Below are positions 34,340-46,061 of a stretch of DNA of 64,000 nucleotides, piece by piece. The stretch is taken from positions 2,976,001 to 3,040,000 of the forward strand of contig NC_085851.1 in assembly GCF_020906515.1 (NCBI RefSeq), in the 5' to 3' direction. Under the pieces are notes generated by a model. The model was given only the letters and a program-made list of their open reading frames with translations, was not told where the DNA came from and made no database searches. This DNA comes from Vanrija pseudolonga (taxonomy: Eukaryota > Basidiomycota > Tremellomycetes > Trichosporonales > Trichosporonaceae). Every line of letters begins with the position of its first letter. The first letter of the stretch is position 1. Both the position numbers and the translations under genes were made by a program.

Positions 34340-37300
34340 ATGCCCGACTTCCTAACGTCCCAAGTGGCCATGACGGGTGAGTCGCCATCGGCGCGGGGTT
34401 CGAATTTGACGTCGCCACTGACACTACCCAGCCGGGCCCCTTGTGCTGGAGACCTTCCTCAAGCACTACCTGACCCCCAGGAAGTACCGCAAGGACCGCA
34501 ACGGCAAGGACACGGCCAGGGTGGAATTCATGTACGATGAAGGTGCGTGCTCGCAACTCGCTTGTTTCATCTCAACCACAATGCTGATGACTCTGATAGC
34601 CTTCAATGTGCTAAAGGTACGCACCCGTCGACGTTGTCTGCCCTCGTCGCCCGCCCGCTAACAGCCGTATCAGAACTTCCTGGATATCTCCACGCAGTAT
34701 GTACACTGTGTCACAGCGTTTTATCCTCTGACGCCGTCTCCCCAGTCACACCGTAACGGCTCTGCAAGAGCTGAGTCAAACGCGAACTCCATCACCGCCA
34801 TGGGTGGCCGTTCACCGGTGTTCGATCCCTCACACGACACTGTCTCAGGCTGCAGACTACCTGGTGGAGGGCTTTGGCGGAGAGGAAATGGCCTACAGGG
34901 TTGCAGGTGGAGTCAAGTGGTGGCAAGTCCGTGCGGGAAAGGGTGTCGAAGCAGAGTGGATCGCTATGCGCAGCGAGTACAAGGAGGCGGTTGAGCTCGA
35001 CCACAAGAAGAAGTCGGCGGCTAAATCGGAGGGGGACGACGATGAGTGTAGGTTTCTCTCTGGGTTATTATGGTTCTGACAGCCAGTCCTTCCCGAGATG
35101 GACCGGCTTCGCTGTATCCTGTACAGTGAGTTCCTTTCTGGCCTGGGCGACAGAGACGGAAAGCTAATCGACTCAGTTCACGGCGGCGCCTACTACTGGG
35201 GCTCCATCAACACCCATCGTTATTCTATCTGGCGCTACGCTCGCAAGATCAATGGGCGCTGCTTTGCCGTAAACTACCGCAGTGAGTCATGATACCGCTG
35301 CTACGTGCTCAGTGACGCTGACACGTTGCGATAGAGGCCCCGCAGTACCCTTTCCCCTGCGCCATTCAAGACTGTCTGGCCGCATGGCTCTACCTCGTCG
35401 ACCCACCACCAGGTGCAGAGCACAAGCCAGTCGACCCCAAGAACATTGTCATTGCAGGCGACTCGGCAGGCGGAGGCTTGGTCCTTGCGTTGCTGCAGAT
35501 TCTTCGTGACGTCCAAGGTCTCGATCTGCCTGCGGGCGCTGCGTTGATCAGCCCGGTAGGTTGCCACCACATACTAGTCGTTGCCAGGAGCTAATATTCC
35601 ATCAGTGGTCCGATCTTACCCACAGCTTTCCCAGCATTCTACAGAACACCGCCACTGTGAGTCAATTTGGGGCCGGGGGGCAGAACCAACTGACAACTGC
35701 AGGATGTTGTTCCGCCCTACAGTTTCATTCACGTAAGCTACACACTGTAACAGTAATGCCCCATCACTAACAACATCTCAGAAACCCTCATCTCTGTGGC
35801 CACCTCCACCCCCAGCCCTCACGGAGGAGATGCAGCATGGTATCAGCCTGAAGGTCAAGGAGGCCGTCTCGAAACTCCGAGGGTCGCAGGCCAAACCTAC
35901 GGAGCGCGCGAAGCATTTGGACACGGGGCGTCAAACACCCCTCTCCCGACAGGTGTCTTCGACCGGATCTATCCATACCGCCGACCCCGATGCTCCAGGC
36001 AAACTGAAAGCCTTCTTCCAACAGAACAGAGCACTGTTGGAGGGAGATAAGGAGCTGAAGTCGAATGCGTCCCGTGCAAATCCCGCGGCGCCTTGGGATC
36101 ATCTCGCCTCACGCTCCACCGAAGGCGATGTGGCTGGTCGCGATGCTTCCACTCTTGCTCAGTGTGCCGACCCGCTGCGAGTGCAGGTGGGCAAGGACAC
36201 AATTGCTCTCGACACGCAGGTTCAGCTATATGCCACCAACGCCCAGCTGTGCCACCCATGGGTATCTCCTGTGCTGGGCTATCTCGGAGGTCTTCCTCCG
36301 CTGTACGTCATGTGCGGCGACAATGAGGTGTTGCGCGACGAAATCATCTACCTGTATGTCCTTCTGACGACGATGAGAATCTGACATTACAGGGCACACA
36401 AAGCAGCGCATCCCGAAAAGCACCCAGTTCGGGAGGACGTCAAGAAACTGCTTCCCTCGCTTCAGGGCATTGAGGACAAGTACGGGCCGACGGATGTGCA
36501 TCTTCAAGTGTATGACGGCGTCGGCCACGACCTGCCACTATTCTCCATGACAAAACCAGCCCGTGGCACCTACCGTGCCATCGCCACGTTCGTGCGAAGA
36601 GTCACGCCTCGCAACAGAGCATCTTCCTCTCCTGTCACCACCTCGGGTGATGTTACGCCGGAGGGCGAGCGCCGGTTCTTCAATGGCACTGAGGAAGTGG
36701 ACTCACCGCAAGTCGCCACCGACAGCTCAACCCCTGCCAACGCTCCCTTTGCCGCCGAGGCTTCGGCTACGCAACAACAGGCTATTCCTGGAGATGACTT
36801 GGCTCGTCAGCTTGAAGACCTATCCACTCAGGACACAGCAGGTCGCACCGATCGCAGGTCCAAAAGAACGTCTATCATGATGCCTGCTTTAAAACCCGTG
36901 GATACGTCGTCTGCAACCTCGCCGTTGTCTCCTTCGCCCCTGTCCGCTACGTCGCGCCGATCTGTCTGGAGACATTCGACGTTCTTTGCCGGCTCGGGTA
37001 CCGCGACGCCCGCTGACAAGGCGGCTCCCGTCAAGGAGGTTCCTGCCAATGTTGCAGGACCGCGCTTTGAGCTCCAAAAGGGCAAGCGGGAGAAGGCCAA
37101 GCCGGGTGAGGCGGGCTACAGTGGAGTGTATGCCGGTGCGAACGTGAGTGCTAGTCGAGCGCGTGAAAGCTAAGGCCCCTTCACAGCCATTCACGGACCA
37201 CATGATTCGCGAGCGCGTCGACTTTGATGGCGTGTGTCGCCCGTTGGAGCCTGAATCCGAGCTGGGTGCGATGACGATGCCCGCGGACGAGATCGGCATG

Positions 37301-37947
37301 ATCAAGGCTGGTCCTGCTCTGCGATATGCGGAGGGCCAGTCCATCTGGGATCACAAATATCGCCGTCAAAGGAGGAAGGTGGCGAAGCGCCGTGAACACA
37401 ACCTGGCCACCGCGAAAAGCCGCGATCTCAGTCACATCCTGAAGCACTGGGAAAACCGTGCTTCCCAACTGACGCCTGAGGAGCTTGCTGCCATTCGCAA
37501 GGATGCCGAAGAGAGCTCTCGGTCTCGTCAAGCTGCCAGCACATCTGCTGAGGTCGAGAGTGATACCAGCCCGGGTAGCTCCTCGGATGAACCGGGAGGC
37601 CACGCCGTACACCGAGCGTCCACGGTGCCCGATGAAACCTGGTATTGGCAATGGGCACTGCATAACGAGGCCCCTCCTCCCAGTGCAATTGTCAGCAGGC
37701 GCGATCTGGTGGGTTTAGCTCTTGGCAAGATAACGTAGCTGACCCTTCCCAGCCTGAAGGGCGAAAGCTGGCTCTTATGGCCGATCGCATTGAGTCGAAG
37801 GACGGCTCCGGGTCGTTCACGCTTCCAATCTGGGTGGCTCTTAACTCGTTCTTCTCAGACGCATCTGATCGCAAGAAGGTACACGACGGCATGCGCAATG
37901 CAAAGAAGGCGGCGGATGCTAAGCACGGTAGCAAGACAGAAGCCTAG
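34340..37947 (+). CDS. Large HSL-type alpha/beta hydrolase
   Basis: Hormone-sensitive-lipase-family (alpha/beta hydrolase fold-3) esterase. At least ten exons. The oxyanion motif is LYVHGGAYYWGS; the nucleophile elbow is IVIAGDSAGGGLVLALLQ; the acid lies in LYVMCGDNEVLRDE; the His is in YDGVGHDLPLF. All four are separated by introns but readable. A sequence of about 130 residues rich in Ser/Lys/Pro is inserted between the nucleophile and acid strands. After the catalytic domain there are more than 400 residues: Ser/Thr/Pro-rich, then basic KYRRQRRKVAKRREHN with helical ILKHWENRASQLTPEELAAI, and a conserved-looking end FTLPIWVALNSFFSDASD. The substrate is probably a lipid or sterol ester, by family only. 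Confidence 0.85.
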
Positions 37948-38078
37948 AGCGTGCATTAAGTCTATGAACAGTGGCTCCGGGGCTCTGGGGGCGATGAGGA
38001 TATGGACTTGGAGTGAATGAGCCACAGCGGCGTGGCCGTGAGAAGTATGTAATGCAAGTAGTGATGAAGATGACTTGA

Positions 38079-40159
38079 CTAGCGCTTGCTCTTCTTTGCG
38101 TCCTCGGCTTCCTTGATCCAGCGCTTGGGAATGCCACGAATAAGGAGGGCCTCGGTGACGAGCTTGATCTGCGAGCCCTGAACGAGCACCTCTTTGAGGT
38201 TGAGCTTGGGCGACGCGCCGGTAAGCGGCTGGACACTGGCACTTCCAGCGCAGACGCGACGCAGCTCGTCGGCAAAGTCGTCAATGTCGACGCCAAAGCT
38301 CTCGAGGCCGGAAATGAGGGTGACCTGCTTGCGGCCCTGGCGCGTCTTGACGGACATGATGATGGGGTTGAGCGTGCCCTTCCTGCGGTCGTCAGTGGCA
38401 CTAAACCTTTGGTTACCCACTTGACCACGCCGCCGACTGACACGGCCCAGGTCACGCCCGCGCGCAGCCGCCTAACAGCCTCATCGCGTACGAGCGTGTC
38501 CCCGCTCTTGAAGCCCTTGCCGCCAATGGCGGACGCCAGCGTGTCGTCGAGCACGATGGTGCGGTGGTCCTTGCCGTCGATGAGCTTGTGCTTGGTGATG
38601 TAGTCGTCAAACGTGGGCTTGATGACCGCGGGACGGTTGAGCGAGCCCTGCCTGTGGGATTAGCGCATTCAGGAGAGACCACTCACTCGATGCCGCATGC
38701 TTCCCAGAACACCGTTGCCGAGCCGGCAGGACGCCACAGCTCTTCAATGTTCAGCTGCTTCGCGCCCGACTTGCCAGGCGCTGTTGCCTCGGCCTCGGCG
38801 GCCGCTGCTTCCCGCGCGGCACGCTTGGCCGTCTTCGCCTCCTCCTCGGCGACGGTCGTAAACTGGGCGTGGCCGTCGACGGCGGGGTGCTGCGGGTCGA
38901 ACCTGCGTGTGTCAGCTGGTATCCACGCAGGGAGTCCAAACAGCTCACCCCGTCACGACCACCTCGCCCTTGCTCTCCTTGATCTTTATCAAGCCGTCCT
39001 TGGACGCCTCCTTCATCCACTTGGCGAGCTTCTTCCACTCGCTGCGGCCGATGACGACGTCGTCGCGCTTCGCTGCGGGGATGTACGCCGGACGGGAGGG
39101 GAGGATGCGGGCCGAGTAAAACTGGGACGATGGGAGCGGGAGGGTCGAGGGGTTGAGGGTTGAGAGCGTCTGGAGGAGAGCAGCAGAAAGCAGAGTCGAG
39201 ATTTCTGCAGGAGTGAGGGGAGCGCCAGTGTCCACAGGGGCATTGACCTGCAGCTCTTCAACGCCGTCTGCGACCTCGGCAACGGCTTCGTCGCTCCCGC
39301 TAGACGGAGCAGGCGCCTCCGCCTGAGGTGGAGGAGCGAGAGGCTGCTTTGGCGCTGGCAGAGGGAACGACCGTAGGGGGGGCTTGGATCCCATCTCCCA
39401 CAGACTGAGGTCAGCCATGGCGCGGAGCCACGAACTCACTGGTCGTCGATGATACACATGATGTCGCAGAACTTGCCCTCGTCGCGGTCGACCCCCTCAG
39501 ATCGGTGGCGGATGAGGCGGCCCAGCGCCTCTCGCAGGCCACCCTTGGCGACGACGCGCCCGACGCCGACGTACGACACGTTCCCATCACCGGCGGTATC
39601 GGCTGCCAGTGCAACCAGCTGCCCCTCGCCGACGTCTGGGAGACGCCACGGGGTAGCCATGTGCCTCACGGCCGGGAGGAAGAGCGGCGCGCCGGTGAAG
39701 AGCGGAGGAGGGAGCGGGTGGTGGATCTGGAGAATCGACAGGGGGCCAACGGGCACGTCCTGCGCGAGCGCGTACACTGGTCGCCGTCAGCTCCTCGCTC
39801 GGTCACCGCCGCAGGCAGCAACTCACGAGTCGGGATGAGCTCCTTCGAGCCACGGCCAAAGGTCACCCACATGGGGTCTCCATCGGGACTGAGGTACACA
39901 GACTGGGGGTCAGCCGAGCACAATGCAGCAAACGTACCCCCTCGACACCGGCGCTCGTCTCAATATTGGCGACACGCACGCCGTCCGGGACGAGCGCGCG
40001 ACCCAGGTCCTTCTCTGAGATGCCCGGCGCTCCTTCCTCTGACGCGATGCCGTCCCGCAGCGCGGGATACTGCTCGAGCACGGACGCGACGAGCTGCCGC
40101 CGCGACGACGACTTGAGCGGCGTCGCGTTTGACTTGTGGGCGAGCGCCTTTTTGAACAT
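38079..40159 (-). CDS. TMA64: Translation factor eIF2D (Tma64, ligatin)
   Basis: The start at 40159 gives MFKKALAHKSNATPLKSSSR, the family N-terminus. Domain order: DUF1947/MCT1-like plus PUA (VYLSPDGDPMWVTFGRGSKE, later EGQLVALAADTAGDGNVSYV and KGGLREALGRLIRHRSEG), winged-helix (ARILPSRPAYIPAAKRDDVV, SEWKKLAKWMKEASKDGLI), SWIB-like middle, and C-terminal SUI1 domain (GRKQVTLISGLESFGVDIDD and WIKEAEDAKKSKR end). eIF2D works in ribosome recycling and non-canonical initiation, removing deacylated tRNA from 40S subunits. About six introns. The gene is convergent with the hydrolase (stops about 130 bp apart). Confidence 0.93.
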
Positions 40160-40565
40160 TGCCGAGAATGAGTGGTTGACAACGATGAAGTCATGGGTTT
40201 GTGGTTTCGGATCGTCGTCGAGATTTCGGGCGACGGTTGGTGGCGCAAAGATTGCCACCCAGGGCCGAAGTGTCGTCCGTCGTGACTCAACTCCGCTTTC
40301 AAGAACTGGCGTCTTCTGCAACAATACACATACTACGGTTGTCCTGGGAATGCTTCACATGCTCTTCATTCAAGATACAGTGGCAGATTGCAGGCAAGAT
40401 GGCCTGTCAGGTCTTCTGTGTGTCGACTCCCAAACCTTCACCTCCACCTTCAACCCCCTCTCCTGTGCTGAACAACAATGACATCGGTATGTAGTGAGGG
40501 TATAAATGAACATGATATGGGACATGCCAAGTGCGTAGATGCAGGCGGGCGAACCTAACACCACT
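40160..40565. other. Intergenic: TMA64 promoter / URM1 3' side
   Basis: 406 bp with no supported gene or RNA. The frame upstream of the TMA64 start stays open to 40324, but the family N-terminus starts at 40159. Confidence 0.55.
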
Positions 40566-41082
40566 CTATCCGCCGTGTAGCGTCGAGATGAACACGATCT
40601 CGTCGCGGTCCTTGAGCTGGTACTCGAGCTCGTCCTCGAGCTCCCAGTCGGCGTCGTTGATGAGCACCAGGATACCCGGGCGACTTGAGAGCACATCAGC
40701 ACATATCTCACTCCAGTATCTCTGTTCACTCACACGCCGTCCCCGTCGATAAACATTTCCTCTCGCTCCGTCACGAGGTGCTCCTTCATCCACGCGATGA
40801 GGTAGCGGATGTCGGCTGGTCGTGGCTCGGCACCGGGGACAGTCTTGGGCACGTAGATCGTGTGCTTGGGCTGCTGGGAGAAGATGAGGTGCAGTCCTCC
40901 GCTGGGGTTGTCAGGTGTGTCCATCGGTCAGGTTCTACCTACCCAAACTCGAGCCGGATCTCGAGGTCGTCTGGCCCGCGCGTCTTGGTCGATGCCGAAG
41001 CCGAGCTGGGTGGCGCGGCGCTGGAGCTGGCGTATCCCAGCCCACTTGTTGGGAGCGGAACCTTGGTCTCTGCCTCGGCCAT
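40566..41082 (-). CDS. URM1: Ubiquitin-related modifier Urm1
   Basis: Urm1 is the sulfur carrier for tRNA wobble-uridine 2-thiolation and a protein modifier. Three exons (40943-41082, 40734-40901, 40566-40683 on the complement), 141 aa, about 40 longer than usual because of an N-terminal Ala/Ser/Pro extension before [15 protein letters not shown]. The rest is typical: [34 protein letters not shown] and the mature C-terminus STLHGG, whose terminal Gly-Gly is thiocarboxylated. Intron 2 uses an AAG acceptor. The gene is head-to-head with MIC60 (356 bp between starts). Confidence 0.95.
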
Positions 41083-41438
41083 TGTCGTAGGTGCACTATG
41101 CGCTGTGACAATGCAGCGTCAACATCGACCTGGCCGTCGCGCGACAACATTTCAGAGGTGTCGATCGTGCGGCAACGAGCCTCCACTCGGGTGGAGATTG
41201 GACTCATCTCCACGAGGGGTAGCCCCAAGTGCCACATATCCCCTGGGTGAAGCCTCAGCCAACTATAATCCCGTTACTTCCGACCCTCACCCCCGGTCCC
41301 GGCCGAGCGGAGATGACGAGCACGCCCGCTCGCGTTCGCTGGGTGCGGTGGGTCTGCCGGTGGCTTCGAGACGCTCTTTGGCAGCGACGACCATCATCAT
41401 CATCACTCACCACTCTCCTTCCTCGGCTCGTTCCCAAA

Positions 41439-43589
41439 ATGTACGCTCAGCTCAGGATCGCCCCGTCAAGGGCATCTCGGGCTCTCGTCCAGCGGCGCGT
41501 AAGTATCTCCTGCTCAAGAACCGCCCATCGCAACGCACTCGGCTGACCCGCGTAGCTCCTGTCCAACTCGGCGCCTGTTCGCAACTCCCAGGTTCCCCTC
41601 TCGCCCGAGGTCGCCGGCACGCCCAAGAAGAGCGGCGGCTTCTTCCGCAAGCTCGTCAACTACACCATTGTCGGCGTCCTCGTCTTCTACCCCGTCTCGG
41701 GCTACCTCTCGACCCAGTCCGAGACCTACCGCGACCTCTTCACCAAGGTCCCTGGAGGCGAGCAGGTTGCCGACTACGCCGACGACCACGACTGGGACCA
41801 GTTCGGCCCCGGCTCCATCACCAAGAGCTTGCTCAAGCTCACCGGCTCGAGCAACAAGGAGGCCGACGCCAAGGTCGCCGAGGCTAAGAAGGCTGTCGAC
41901 GACGCGACCGCTTCCGCTCAGGCCGCTGCTGCCGATGCTGCCAGAAGGGCTAACGAGATCAAGGAGGCTGCCACTGCCCGCGCCTTTGAGGCTCAGAAGG
42001 CCGCCAAGGCCAAGGCTGCTGAACTCGCCAAGCAGGCCTCCTCGACGGCCAACCAGGCTGTCAACGAGGCCTCTGATGCCACCGCCAAGATCTCCGACAA
42101 GGTTGAGCACGCTCTCCACGACGCCAAGAAGACTGTCGTTGACCCCGTTGCCGAGAAGGCTGCCGAGACTGTTGCCACCGGCGCCAAGGCGATCGCTGAG
42201 GCCGCCGAACCCGTCTACCCCCTCCCCGACACTGCAAAGCCCCGCCAGCTCCGCCCCGAGACGGTTGTGCCCCAGAAGCCCTCCAACGAGGGCAAGGAGG
42301 AGTACAGCGGACCCAAGCTCCCTCTCGGCTTCGAGCCTCCCCCCGGCTACTACCTCAAGGGCCCTCCCCCCAAGGCCAAGACGCCTGAGGACGAGCCCCT
42401 GCCTCAGCTTGTTACCAAGGTCAAGGAGATTGCTGCCAACGAGCCCATCATTTCGCAGCTCGCCTCGACCATTGACTCGCTCACCACCTCGCTGTCTTCG
42501 AACAAGGGTGGCCCCAGTGCCCAGGCTGCCGACATCCTCGACAAGGCCCAGGGTGACCTCAACGCCCTTAACCAGCGCTTGAGCGACATCAAGAAGGCCG
42601 AGCAGGAGCGTCTTCAGAAGGCTGTTGACAGCAAGCAGGCCGAGTTTGAGGTGGCATTGAAGAGCAAGCAGGAGGAGTGGCAGAAGGACGAGGAGGGCCT
42701 CAAGGAGTCGTGGGACGCTGAGCGCCAGAAGATGATTGACGGCTGGCGCTCGGTGCTGGATGGCGAGCTCGACGCTCAGCGTGAGAGCATTGAGGCTCGG
42801 TGAGTTCAGGTGGCGTGAGCGCATACACCTTTGCTGACACACGCCAGTCTCCACGACGAGGTTGTGTCGCAGGGTATCGAGCTCCAGAGGCGATGGCTGC
42901 GGTCGATCAAGTCTCAGGTTGAGACTGAGCGTGGTGGCCGTCTCGCCAAGCTTGACCACCTGAACACGTCGCTCAAGCAGCTTGAGCGCATCACCCTTGA
43001 CAACTCGGCCGTCCTCGACGACAACATCCGCCTGCACAAGGTCTGGTCGGCTCTCCGTGCCGTTCAGTCCAAGGCTGAGCGCGGTGACCAGTCGTTTGAC
43101 GACGAGCTCCGCGTTCTCCAGGGCCTGACCAAGTCGGAGGCCGGTGCCAGCAAGGACCTTGTTGACGCCACCCTCGCGTCGCTCGAGGCTTCGGGTATCG
43201 CCCAGACTGGTGTCAAGTCGCTCCCTGCCCTGTCGGCCTGGTTCACCAACGCCGTCGCTCCCCGTATCCAGTCGGCTTCGCTTGTGCCTTCCCCCGAGGA
43301 GGCCGGCGTCGGCTCGCACCTTGCCTCTGCCACATTGAGCAAGATTCTCTTCCGCCCCAAGGCCGGTCTTGTTGACGGCGACGACGTCGCTGCCGTTCTC
43401 GCCCGTGCCGAGTGGGCCCTCCAGGCCAAGGACCTTGACGCTGCTGCCCGCGAGGTCAACTCGCTCCGCGGGTGGCCCAAGCAGCTCGCCGGCGACTGGC
43501 TCCGTGAGGCCCGTCGCCGCCTCGAGGTCCAGCAGGCTCTCGACATTGTTAGCACCGACGCCACGCTCGCGTCGCTTCTGTTGGTCTAG
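41439..43589 (+). CDS. MIC60: MICOS subunit Mic60 (mitofilin)
   Basis: Three exons (41439-41498, 41556-42799, 42848-43589), 681 aa. Mic60 shapes cristae junctions. The N-terminus MYAQLRIAPSRASRALVQRR is a presequence and is exactly exon 1. A single TM segment, LVNYTIVGVLVFYPVSGYL, follows, then YRDLFTKVPGGEQ. A long Ala/Lys-rich helical region comes next (roughly residues 100-230), then coiled coil, and the C-terminal mitofilin domain (LHDEVVSQGIELQRRWLRS to EVQQALDIVSTDATLASLLL). Codon use is strongly biased to GCC/AAG/CTC, suggesting high expression; this bias also creates a long spurious antisense frame. Confidence 0.93.
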
Positions 43590-44374
43590 GCGATGACACT
43601 GGACACAAAATAGGCTAGATGCATCTACATGGGAGCAGGACGGGCAGGGTGCGCCTGCGGGTGAAGAAAAGACGATTGCGACGCAGGGGAACGGGTCGTA
43701 ACATGCCGTCAAGGTCGGTAACGCGGGGCATGCGGAGGCCGGCGCTCAGCACCCAGTAGCTCTTCAACTGTGGCACTCGACTGCCTCAGCACCAAGTTTA
43801 CCGTCACCACTCACATGCTCACAACAACCAACAACTCCGCACCTTCCACCCTAATACCTCACATGTCCACACTATTGACTCCACATGTCAACGCTAATGG
43901 GCCTACGGGTCCACGGTAATATGACCACATGTCCACAGTACTAAGTCCACATGTCCACAGTAATGAGCCCACGTCCACAGTGTTGGGTCCACACTAATCG
44001 ATCGTGTGGACCGGAGGAGGGCTTGTGAGCTCGTTGACTTTTGGCCTGGCGACCTGCTGACTTGTGGACTCGCCAGCGGTGGACCACTGCCACTGCCTCT
44101 TCCCCCACCGCGCCGACACCGCTCGCACGTCAACGCGAAACAAGAGTGCATCATCCATGAATTCTGTATCCATCTGTTACAGAGACTGGGGAGAGAGAAC
44201 GGGGGGCTACTAACAATCCAACATGCGAATATATAGCCTCGGGGTGGCGGGTGGCAGGTCGTGGCGAGGATTAGCCAGGGCCACAAGCGTGCCGATGGTA
44301 TGGTATGAGAGGGGGTCAAGATTACAGATGGGTGAGGGTTGGTGGCTGCTACCGAAAGCGTAGAAGCAAGCAGC
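43590..44374. other. Intergenic between convergent MIC60 and DUF6534 genes
   Basis: 785 bp of 3' flanks. A degenerate minisatellite at 43861-43999 is listed separately; I see nothing else. Confidence 0.6.
43861..43999 (+). repeat. Degenerate 22-bp minisatellite, about six copies
   Basis: The unit approximates ACATGTCCACAGTAATGRCC with small length changes. Copies begin near 43861, 43883, 43906, 43927, 43949 and 43971, with a partial one at 43991. Copies differ by several substitutions and by 1-2 bp in length, so the array is not recent. The core ACATGT is palindromic. Confidence 0.85.
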
Positions 44375-46061
44375 TTAGGCCATACCCATGGCGAATGAGT
44401 TGAGATGCCAGCTCTGCTTGGGAGCGGGTTGGGGCTCGGTCTCCATGTTGGTCGTGAGGCCGACGACACTCTGGCTGAGCGGCCCGACGTCGACGTCGCA
44501 GGTACGGTTCGAGTCGGTGCCCGAGAGCGAGGCGTCGCGGAGCTTGGGCTCCATCTTGATCTCGTGCATGGGCGCAATGGTGTGCGACTCGACATACGTC
44601 TCGGTCTGGACGTGGATGGTGGCGGGGCCGTTGAGACGCGTGCGCTGCGACTTGAGCGAGTACTGCTGCTGGGTAGGGGGCTGGAAGGGGCCGGCCGACT
44701 GGAACTGGCTCTGGTAGTTGGTCTGGGCAGCCCAGGTGCCGTCGTCCATGTCACGGTTGATGTAGAAGCGAGAGTTGAGCACGTAGAGCTGGGGTGTGAG
44801 TTGGGTGCGGATAAACTCTTCCGTACTCACCATACCGATAACGTAGATCTTTCCCTGGATCATCTCGAAGAAGACGCCGTAGTAAGTACCACCCTGGATG
44901 GCGAAGTCGATAAGGTTGGCAAGAGCACTGGGATGTGAGTAGGTGAATGACAGCTGGTCCGCCACCTACATGATGGTAGGGGGAAGCTGCGACTCGCATG
45001 CAATCCTAAGCAGACGCTTGACAAGCTTCGAGGTCTCCTCGTAGTCGGAACGCTGGTGCAGAAGACCCCACATCACGACGGTGGTAATGATGACATCGGC
45101 AACACAAGTGGCGGCCGTCTATGTCCGTTAGCAGTGCTCGCTTCTACTGCGGCGTGAGCACACTCACCCAGACCCAAATGAAGATGTTGTACTCCTGCAT
45201 TCCGTCGTCAGCTGGCCCAAGCAGAACAGGCGGCGCCACAACGGGCGGATAAATCTGCGCCGAATCGACCTACCGTGTTAATGACGTTGGAGCGGAGACC
45301 CTCGACGAGGATACCGAGGGCACCGGCAACAGAGGCCACGCTAGTTGGGAGTCAGTGGGTGTTCTGTCTGTGAGAGTTCTGTCTGCAAGACTATCTCCAC
45401 TCACATGGGCAGGGCAACGATGAAGACGACGTATCTACTGCGACCGGCAATCTTAAAGGCACGTTCGGCGTAGAAGACCTAGAGTGGCGTTAAAGTTTCG
45501 TGGCTTGCAGGTGGGTCCGGTCCCGAGCCCTCACCTGAACAATGGCGGTCATGAAGACGTCGATAACAGGGAAGAAGGAGAACCCTTTAGGTGTCAGCAG
45601 TGGGTGGGGAGTCGTTGCTGACTCGACTCACAGCGATAGTCGAGCATTGGGGTGTAAAGACCAAAATTGTAAGTGAACAGGTACATGATCCAGCATGAAG
45701 ATCTAAGCAGTCAGCACAGCAACACGAACACCGACGTACAATAAGAAAATGACGAGACCCATAAAGGACGAGATGATCTGTGTACGGGTCAGTACGCTGC
45801 AGAGCGTAACACGCTCCGCTCCGACTTACCACACCAGCCTGGACGAGCCATCGGTCGAGCAAACGAGACTGGTTGTACCAATGGGTGAACTGGGAGAGAA
45901 GGATACCGAGGAAGACGGCGTCGATGATGACACTGCAGATCAATCAGCCAAGGCCCTTCGCGAGCGAGCTTCGTGATGGCGCACCCCATGATCAGCGGGC
46001 CCAGGACAATGCCGTTCCCGTTCCCTCTGGTAACGAGGGCTTTTGCTGAGGTCTCGTCCAT
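44375..46061 (-). CDS. DUF6534 multi-pass membrane protein
   Basis: Basidiomycete-type integral membrane protein with about seven helices and many (around ten) tiny introns. The N-terminus from 46061 is MDETSAKALVTRGNGNGIVL, then GPLIMG, followed by membrane segments such as VIIDAVFLGILLSQFTHWYN and VADVIITTVVMWGLLHQR. The family-diagnostic block is KLVKRLLRIACESQLPPTIM, then GKIYVIGM and LYVLNSRFYINRD. The soluble C-tail is Gln/Ser/Thr-rich and ends NSFAMGMA. The molecular function of DUF6534 proteins is not established, and the 7-TM layout alone does not prove a receptor role. The start is separated from the next gene by 2.7 kb. Confidence 0.82.

Noticed and set aside
41514-43712. 732-codon open frame antisense to the whole of MIC60
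   Set aside because: It is Leu/Gly/Val/Glu-rich and mirrors the GCC/AAG/CTC-biased codons of MIC60. The sense protein is a clear mitofilin with presequence, TM and proper splice sites.
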